56,535 bases of DNA. It comes from Oscillospiraceae bacterium. Its GTDB lineage: Bacteria; Bacillota; Clostridia; Oscillospirales; Oscillospiraceae. Of the stretch, positions 50,398-56,535 are shown piece by piece (within the stretch, counting starts at the first letter, position 1; each line of letters starts with the position of its first letter). Below the pieces are notes generated by a model. That model worked only from the letters and a program-made list of their open reading frames with translations. It made no database searches and was not told the origin of the DNA. Where the stretch lies: positions 1-56,535 of the forward strand of contig CACYLY010000004.1 in the NCBI GenBank assembly GCA_902775355.1, read 5' to 3'. The position numbers and the translations under genes were made by a program.

Positions 50398-53300
50398 TCA
50401 GCCTTCGAAGTAGGCGTCCGCGGCCTGGCTGTAGAGGGTCAGAGCCTTCAGCAGATCGGTCAGCGTGGAGTTCTCGCCCTTGCTGAGCGTCTTGTAGACG
50501 TAGCTGAGCGCGCTGTAATCCAGGCTGATGATCACGCCGGAAGTGGCGCTGGAGACCTCCACATGGTAGGTCCGGTTCAGATCCTTGGCTACCACATTGT
50601 TGATCTCAATGTAGTAGTAGCTGCCCTTTCTCACGGGCTGGACGGTCTTGCCGTCCACCTTGAAGGTGAACTGGCTGGGATCGCCCTTGACGGTGAAGTA
50701 ATGGCGGATCTGGGTCTGCTCGGTCAGCAGCAGGCTGGAGCCGTAGTAGCTGACGCCCAGGCCGGCCTCGGACTTCACCACCGGCGCGTAGGCGCTGACG
50801 GTGTCGGCCGTGACGGCGCTCAGGTCGCCCACGACTTCCACGCGCTCCTCCACGTTGTACTCGAACTGGAGCTGCGCCAGGCTGCCCAGGTCGGACAGCG
50901 CGTTGACCAGAGCCAGGAGCTTCTCATTCGTGCCGTTGGCGCGGACGTTCTCGATGTAATCCTGCGCGCAGAAGACATAGCCGGTCTCGGTCAGATCCGC
51001 GCCCTTGCTGTTCAGCAGGGTCACCAGAGCGTCCTCGCCGGTGTATACGCGGACGGTGCGCTTCTCGGTGAGCTGGGAGAACTTCACGTACACCGTGAAG
51101 ACATGGCAGGTCTTGTCGCCCTGGACCGTCGTTCTGGCCTTGGAGACAGGCAGCTTCTCCTCGCCGAAGGTGACATAGGCGTCAGCGTCGGCGGTGACGG
51201 ACTCGGGCAGCACCAGGTAGACGTTCAGCGCGATCTTGCCCTTCAGGCTCAGGCTCTTGCCGTAGACCACGGCGGCGTTCTCATCCACGGCGGAGGTGCA
51301 GATGATATCGGCACGGTTGCGCACGCGGATGCGCGGGAAGTACTCGGTGTCCTTCCAGGTGTCGTCGTAGGAGCTGAGACCGGTGGCCTCGATCCGGCAG
51401 CCCACGGTCAGGTTCTTCACGTCCTCGGCGGTGGTGATATAGCCGTCGATGAACACGCGGGCGATATTGCCCTCGTCGTCCTTGACCATGATGGTCTGGA
51501 TCAGGCCGTTCTCATACTCGAAGCTCTCCACGGTGCCCTTCAGGGTGACCAGGCTGCCCAGCACGCTCTTGTCGTTGATCTGGGCGGCGGTGACCTCCTT
51601 GGGCTCCACGGGATCGGTCTCGCCGAGCTTCTCGATGCTCATGACCTGCAGCTCCATCTCGGCCTGGTAGAAGTCGGTGTAGCCGGTGATCCGGACCACA
51701 TCGCCGATCTTGAAGTTGCCGGAGACGGGGAAGCAGCAGATACCGGCGGTCTCGTCCTGCACGTAGATGCAGTCGAAGAAGGCGGTGTCCTTGTCATAAC
51801 CGGAGGCGTTGGAGGTCACGATGCCCTCGATGGTGTAGACCAGGCCGATCTCGGTCTGGGCCTGGACCTCGGCGATGGGCGTGACGGTGATCTCGTTGAA
51901 GCCCTTGACCAGGTTCTCGCAGATCTTGTAGTTGGCGTAGTTCTTCTGGTTGTCCGCGTCGGTGGAGCCGCTGGACACAGCCGCCTGCACCTCGAAGTTG
52001 GACATGAAGGCCGCGCCGGCCACGATGATCAGGCCCTTGCCCTCCAGCTGCTCGCTGGCCATCACGATCACGCGGCTGCCGTCCTGGTACGGGTAGACCA
52101 GATCGTTCTTGCCGTCGCCGTCGCAGTCCTTGGTGTAGGTGGTGGCGTGACCGTAGACGATGGGCGTCACGTTGGCGGGCACGCCCTCGCCCTCGAAGAA
52201 GACGGAGCAGCCGCCGTAGTTGGAGTAGACCTCGCTGTACTCGCGGTCGTTGGGATTCTCGGGATCGACGATGACGCCCTGCATCAGGTAGCTGTCGAAG
52301 TTGAAGGCGTCAAAGTACAGGCGCTGGGCCTGGCCGCCGTTGAGCTCGTCGTCCATGACCTCGTCGTCGCCCAGGCGGATGCTGGAGCCGAGTGCGGCCA
52401 GCAGCTCGTTCTGGGTGGCGGCCATGTGCTTGGTGCCCTCAGGCAGGCTGTAGTTCTCGTAGTTGTCGCCCCAGCCGGAGACGATCACCTGACCGCCGGC
52501 GGCGTTGAAGGCGGCAATGGCTGCCAGCTCATCCTCGGAGTAGGTCTTCGGATCGGACTGGGCGGCGGCGAGACGGCGGGAAGGAGCGGTGAAGATGATG
52601 GCCACAAACTTCTCGTTGGAGCAGGCGGCGATCAGGTCCTCGGAGGTCTTCAGCTCCACGGTGCGCACACCGTAGCCGCCGGCAAGGGCGCCGAAGTTGC
52701 CCATGCTGTCCTTGTAGTTGCCGGAGACGTACTCGTTGTAGTGAGAGGCGTCGATGCCGATGTAGACCAGGGAGTCGGCGTCCTTGACCTCCAGCTCGAT
52801 GTCCTTGCTGAAGGTGTACTCCACGCCGTTGAGCTCGACCACGGCCGTCACGGTGATGGTCATGATCTTCGCCTTGGTCGGGGTGTACTTGAATTCCACG
52901 GCGGCGGTGGAGCTGGCGGGGATCTGGCCGGCCGCGGTGTCGGTGCCGATGACCTCGCTGCCGTTCACCGTGTAGACGATGGACTTGATGACGGCGGCGC
53001 TGGCCTCGCTGTTGAAGAAGGTGGTGGTCAGGGTGAACTCCTCACCGGTGACGGGAGTGGAGGTGCCGCATTCCACAGCGGAGATGCCCAGCTTCAGGCT
53101 CTCGCCCACCCACACGGGGGCGGTGACGGCCAGGTCGCCGTCCGCCTGGGTGACGCGGACGAAGTAGTAGCTGTAGGTGGGAGGCAGCGTGGTCTCCAGG
53201 AGACCTGTGGCGATCTGGTTGGCGTCGGTCCAGGTGTAGGCCACGGCGCCGGAGTTGGCCACCAGCTCAACCTTGGTGATGGTGTCGCTGCTGTCCGGAT

Positions 53301-56300
53301 CGTACAGGGACACGGTGAAGTTCAGCTCCTCGGGGACCTCGCTGAAGACGGTGCCGAGAGGCTCGCCGTTGACATTGTACTGGATCTCCAGGTTCTTGTC
53401 CTCAGTGGCGTACACCCGGTAGAGCTTGATGGCGTTGTACAGGCCCTGCTCGGAGAAGTCGTCGGTCAGGATAACGTCACGGGCGGTGTTGGCATTGCCC
53501 CAGCGGCCCTTGTGGTTGTCCTGGTTGTTGGTGGGAGCCACGTGCCAGCCCTTATCCAGCGCCATGATGTACTGCTCATAGCTGGGATAGTAGCCGCCGG
53601 CGCCGATCTGGCCCTCGCCGTTGCCGACCTCGACCAGGTAGATGCGGCTGTCGGTGACCGCATCCCAGTAGGAGAAGTCCACAAAGTTGCCGAAGGTCTT
53701 GCCCGGGTGGTTGAACTGGCTCAGCGCGTCGGCCAGAGCCTCGTTGTCCAGCAGGGCGTAGTAGGCCTTCATGCCGGCGTCGTTGGTCTTGTTGTTCAGG
53801 GTGGCGTTGTTGCGGGAGACGATACCGGGAGTATTGAAGGTGTTGATGTGGCCGGGGCCGCCGGACCAGGTCATCTCAAAGCCGCCGATGGCGACGATGT
53901 CGGACTGGCTGGCGTTGAAGGCCGCGACCGCGTCCTTGTAGCTCTTCCAGGTCTGCTGGCTGGCCGCGGTCATCTGGCTCACGTCGTAGAGAGCGGCCTC
54001 GGGGTTGGCGGCAGAGGTGGAATCAAAGTAGTTGGAGTGGTCGGTGAAGGCCACGAACTGGATATTGTCGCTCTCGGGAATGGCGGCAATGTATTCCAGC
54101 GCGGCTTCCAGGGAACCGGAGCCGTCGGAGTAGGTGGTGTGAGAGTGCAACTGGCCGAAGTAGAGCTGGAACTGGGCCTTGCCCACATAGAAGCTCCACA
54201 TCTTCTCGGCGCTCTTGCCATCGGCACGGGTCACGGTGACGATGACGGTGTAGCGGCCGTCATCCATGTCCTCGGCGGCCTGGTAGCTCAGGACGCCGTT
54301 TTCGAAGACGGCCTCCACGGGCTGGTCGTTCACGGTCATGGTGAAGACGGCGTTCTCACCCACGTTGCCGATCTCGGCGGAGATGACGGGCCGCTTGTCC
54401 TCCAGGGTCTGGGCGTTGGCGGCGGGGGTCAGCTTGCCGATGAAGGGCTCGTCCAGGATGGTGACGGTCTTGACGCCCTGGTAGCTGAGGCTGTAGCTGT
54501 TGGTGACGGACACGGTCAGCGTGAAGCTCTCGGCGGTCACGGCGTCCAGATCCGCGGCGGGGATGGTGAAGGAGTAGGTCTTGCCCTCCACCGTGTAGTC
54601 GGTGACGGTGTTGGTCGCCTCGCCCACGGTGTAGGTGATGTCGATGCCGGTGATCTCGGGGGCCAGGTCGTCCAGGGTGAACTTGACGGCGTAGTCCTGC
54701 TCGACGTAGCGGGAATCCTCGCAGGCAAAGATCACGTTGGGCACCTGAGCCACGCCGTTGACCACGGCGGTGCCGTCAGCCACGGGGTAGAAGTTGAAGC
54801 GGAAGATGTCCGCATCGGTGGACTTGAAGGTCCAGCCGGAGAAGGAGCCGGAGAAGAACTCGATGCAGACGGGGTTGCCGTTGTAGTTGGCGGTCTTGTT
54901 GTAGAGGATGTAGCCGGAGTTGTTCTTGGTGAGATACCACTTGGTGTACTCGTCGATCTCATCCTTGAAGAAGAGCTCCTCGGCGTTGTTGGTGGCCAGG
55001 TACTTGCCGCCCACCTCGAGCACGTAGTAGCGGCCCGGGTTGTCCGCCACGGTGAAGACCAGGGCGCCGTTGGTGACCGTGGCCTTGCCGCCGGCGATGG
55101 TAGCGGGCACGTTGGTCAGGGCGTTGCCCATGTCATTGGGGATGCCCAGCACGCCTTCGGCGCTGGCGTTGTAAATGACATAGCTGCTGCCCTTGTTCAG
55201 GACCTTGTCCCAGGTGCCGTCGTCGGTCTCCTCGGAGGCGTCGGCGGGATCCACGAGGTAGAACTGCAGACCGTAGTTGTCCTCGCTGGGCTTGCTGGTG
55301 GCATAGCCGGAGAAGACCTCGGCTCCGTTCTTGGTGAAGGCCTCCACGTAGCAGGGATTGTCGTTCAGGGTCAGGCTGCTGCTGGAGACGTACCAGGTGT
55401 GGGTCGCCGCGTTGCACTGGGCCAGGTTCCAGGTGGAGACGGTCTCCGCGTTGTAGTTCGGATTCACCGTCAGCTCCACGTAGTTGCCGCTGAGCCAGGC
55501 GGAGAGGACGTTCTCGCCGTTTGCGAACTTGTAGGTGCCGTCCTCGTTCACGGTGACGGTCCACACCAGAGGCGCGGTGAAGCTGTCGGTCACGGGGCCG
55601 ACGGCCTTGATGTACCAGTCGCCGTTGGGCACGGAGCTGGCCGCGGTCTTGTGGGTGGGGCTGTAGATCAGCACGGTGGCGCCGTTCGTGAGCTGGCTCA
55701 GATCGGTGACCAGGGTGCCGACCTTGATGCTGTCGTCACCCGGCGTGGGCGGCTCCTCGGGATTCTCGGGAGCGGGCACCAGGTAGAACTGCATGCCGTA
55801 GGCCTTTTCGGTCAGTTTGTCGGCGGAGGTGCTGTAGCCGCAGAAGACCAGGGTGCCGGAGACGTCGTTGACCTTCTTGCCGTAGACCTCAATGTAGGCG
55901 CTGCCGTAGCTGGTGCTCAGACTGGAGCTGGACATATAGAAGGTGGAGGTCTCAGGGTTGCAGGACTCCAGATTCCAGCTTACGGCGGTAGCGTCGTTGT
56001 AGGAGCCGTTGTTGGTCAGCTCCACATAGTTGCCGCTCAGCCAGGCTGCCACGGTGTAGGCGTCCTGGGAGAAGGTATAGCTGCCGTCCTCGTTGACGGT
56101 GACCTTCCAGATTTGGTTGGCCGCGGGCTCGGTCACCTCATTGTCGCTGATGGTGGCCTCGGCACCCAGCAGATACCAATCCTGGTAGGTCTCGGAGGTC
56201 ATGGCCAGGCTGTTGCCCGGGTTGTAGATGACCACGTAGGAGCCGTCGGTCAGGTCGGCCAGATCGGTGACCAGGCCGGTCTTCTCGGGCTCGGGAACAA

Positions 56301-56535
56301 TGCCGTAAAAGTCAAACTTGTAGGCGGCGTTGTCAGCCTTGTAGCCATAGGTGGTGAAGCCGCTCCAGTACTCCAGCGCCTGGTTGCGGGTGCCGCTGTA
56401 CTCAGCGCCCACGTTCATCAGGTACCAGGTACCGTCGCTGTTCTGTCCCAGCGTCCACTGGGCCAGTTCGCTGCTGCCGTCCTCGGCGAAGCTCAGACCG
56501 TTGCCGGTTGCGGCGGAGGTCAGGAACTTGCCCTC
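50398..56535 (-). CDS. Giant secreted PHP-domain protein, 5' end missing
   Basis: At least 2045 residues; the start lies beyond the window. From the visible N-terminal side: beta-rich repeats (about 1-720) related to those of the 1422-residue protein (KFLTSAATGNGLSFAED, TTYGYKADNAAYKFDFY); a CehA-type PHP metallohydrolase at about 795-1060 (LHSHTTYSDG, FTDHSNY, NHPG, NQDNH); Ig-like segments; a glutamine-amidotransferase-like domain at about 1258-1548; two OB-fold-like units at about 1550-1748; and a C-terminal module at 1755-2045 shared with the protein at 6402-10670. Probably extracellular, perhaps a phosphoesterase. The substrate is unknown. Confidence 0.82.
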   Translation of the reverse strand, partial: EGKFLTSAATGNGLSFAEDGSSELAQWTLGQNSDGTWYLMNVGAEYSGTRNQALEYWSGFTTYGYKADNAAYKFDFYGIVPEPEKTGLVTDLADLTDGSYVVIYNPGNSLAMTSETYQDWYLLGAEATISDNEVTEPAANQIWKVTVNEDGSYTFSQDAYTVAAWLSGNYVELTNNGSYNDATAVSWNLESCNPETSTFYMSSSSLSTSYGSAYIEVYGKKVNDVSGTLVFCGYSTSADKLTEKAYGMQFYLVPAPENPEEPPTPGDDSIKVGTLVTDLSQLTNGATVLIYSPTHKTAASSVPNGDWYIKAVGPVTDSFTAPLVWTVTVNEDGTYKFANGENVLSAWLSGNYVELTVNPNYNAETVSTWNLAQCNAATHTWYVSSSSLTLNDNPCYVEAFTKNGAEVFSGYATSKPSEDNYGLQFYLVDPADASEETDDGTWDKVLNKGSSYVIYNASAEGVLGIPNDMGNALTNVPATIAGGKATVTNGALVFTVADNPGRYYVLEVGGKYLATNNAEELFFKDEIDEYTKWYLTKNNSGYILYNKTANYNGNPVCIEFFSGSFSGWTFKSTDADIFRFNFYPVADGTAVVNGVAQVPNVIFACEDSRYVEQDYAVKFTLDDLAPEITGIDITYTVGEATNTVTDYTVEGKTYSFTIPAADLDAVTAESFTLTVSVTNSYSLSYQGVKTVTILDEPFIGKLTPAANAQTLEDKRPVISAEIGNVGENAVFTMTVNDQPVEAVFENGVLSYQAAEDMDDGRYTVIVTVTRADGKSAEKMWSFYVGKAQFQLYFGQLHSHTTYSDGSGSLEAALEYIAAIPESDNIQFVAFTDHSNYFDSTSAANPEAALYDVSQMTAASQQTWKSYKDAVAAFNASQSDIVAIGGFEMTWSGGPGHINTFNTPGIVSRNNATLNNKTNDAGMKAYYALLDNEALADALSQFNHPGKTFGNFVDFSYWDAVTDSRIYLVEVGNGEGQIGAGGYYPSYEQYIMALDKGWHVAPTNNQDNHKGRWGNANTARDVILTDDFSEQGLYNAIKLYRVYATEDKNLEIQYNVNGEPLGTVFSEVPEELNFTVSLYDPDSSDTITKVELVANSGAVAYTWTDANQIATGLLETTLPPTYSYYFVRVTQADGDLAVTAPVWVGESLKLGISAVECGTSTPVTGEEFTLTTTFFNSEASAAVIKSIVYTVNGSEVIGTDTAAGQIPASSTAAVEFKYTPTKAKIMTITVTAVVELNGVEYTFSKDIELEVKDADSLVYIGIDASHYNEYVSGNYKDSMGNFGALAGGYGVRTVELKTSEDLIAACSNEKFVAIIFTAPSRRLAAAQSDPKTYSEDELAAIAAFNAAGGQVIVSGWGDNYENYSLPEGTKHMAATQNELLAALGSSIRLGDDEVMDDELNGGQAQRLYFDAFNFDSYLMQGVIVDPENPNDREYSEVYSNYGGCSVFFEGEGVPANVTPIVYGHATTYTKDCDGDGKNDLVYPYQDGSRVIVMASEQLEGKGLIIVAGAAFMSNFEVQAAVSSGSTDADNQKNYANYKICENLVKGFNEITVTPIAEVQAQTEIGLVYTIEGIVTSNASGYDKDTAFFDCIYVQDETAGICCFPVSGNFKIGDVVRITGYTDFYQAEMELQVMSIEKLGETDPVEPKEVTAAQINDKSVLGSLVTLKGTVESFEYENGLIQTIMVKDDEGNIARVFIDGYITTAEDVKNLTVGCRIEATGLSSYDDTWKDTEYFPRIRVRNRADIICTSAVDENAAVVYGKSLSLKGKIALNVYLVLPESVTADADAYVTFGEEKLPVSKARTTVQGDKTCHVFTVYVKFSQLTEKRTVRVYTGEDALVTLLNSKGADLTETGYVFCAQDYIENVRANGTNEKLLALVNALSDLGSLAQLQFEYNVEERVEVVGDLSAVTADTVSAYAPVVKSEAGLGVSYYGSSLLLTEQTQIRHYFTVKGDPSQFTFKVDGKTVQPVRKGSYYYIEINNVVAKDLNRTYHVEVSSATSGVIISLDYSALSYVYKTLSKGENSTLTDLLKALTLYSQAADAYFEG

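Overview
The window is a high-GC, low-repeat-coding chromosome segment that reads like a gut clostridium of the Oscillospiraceae/Ruminococcaceae type. Supporting signs are a spoIIGA-sigE sporulation pair, a SCIFF ranthipeptide locus, methionine gamma-lyase, Gram-positive lipoproteins and an SPHTG wall-sorting signal, and an Etf-linked hydroxy-acid dehydrogenase operon. No rRNA, tRNA, CRISPR array, phage or plasmid gene was recognised. The assignment is inference; no database was consulted.

Layout. 1-5310: an orphan CARF-nuclease gene, megL, and a divergent LysR/EamA pair. 5311-10670: a REP-rich gap, a 45-residue peptide gene and a 1422-residue secreted protein. 10862-18119 (minus): one ABC operon (binding protein, ATPase, fused permease, HAD phosphatase, ROK-like kinase, lyxose isomerase), most genes joined by 4-nt stop/start overlaps. 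18541-25627: pullulanase lipoprotein, esterase, and an SDR plus circularly permuted GH3 pair. 25950-30164: a sortase-anchored beta-helix-like protein. 30593-36118: EtfA, EtfB, a GlcD/LctD-type flavoprotein and an Ldh2-type dehydrogenase, divergent from an AEC permease. 36210-39128: SCIFF precursor, its radical SAM maturase and a PLP decarboxylase-like gene. 39181-45906 (minus): a decayed RAYT transposase, then rseP, dxr, an AlkD-like gene where cdsA would normally lie, uppS, frr and pyrH. 46021-47561: spoIIGA and sigE. 47742-49984: MATE exporter and PrsW protease. 50398-56535: a giant secreted PHP-domain protein running off the window.

How the genes work together. Pullulanase, esterase, GH3 and the ABC operon fit a saccharide forager. 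The Etf operon with the AEC permease fits lactate or 2-hydroxy-acid turnover. pyrH-frr-uppS-dxr-rseP is the usual housekeeping block for nucleotide, translation and isoprenoid/envelope functions.

The most unusual content is in the repeats. (1) Palindromes with a shared GTAG foot but many different stems fill the gaps, and two of them sit in frame inside the RAYT transposase remnant. (2) Seven-base tandem repeats begin exactly at, or a few bases after, the stop codons of five genes, with a sixth array nearby. (3) Terminator hairpins are duplicated around inserted palindromes. (4) Direct repeats of about 370 bp flank the alkD-like gene. Other points worth a second look are the orphan CARF nuclease, a possible sugar-phosphate salvage operon, a C-terminal module of about 290 residues shared by two giant secreted proteins, and a leaderless-looking spoIIGA promoter.
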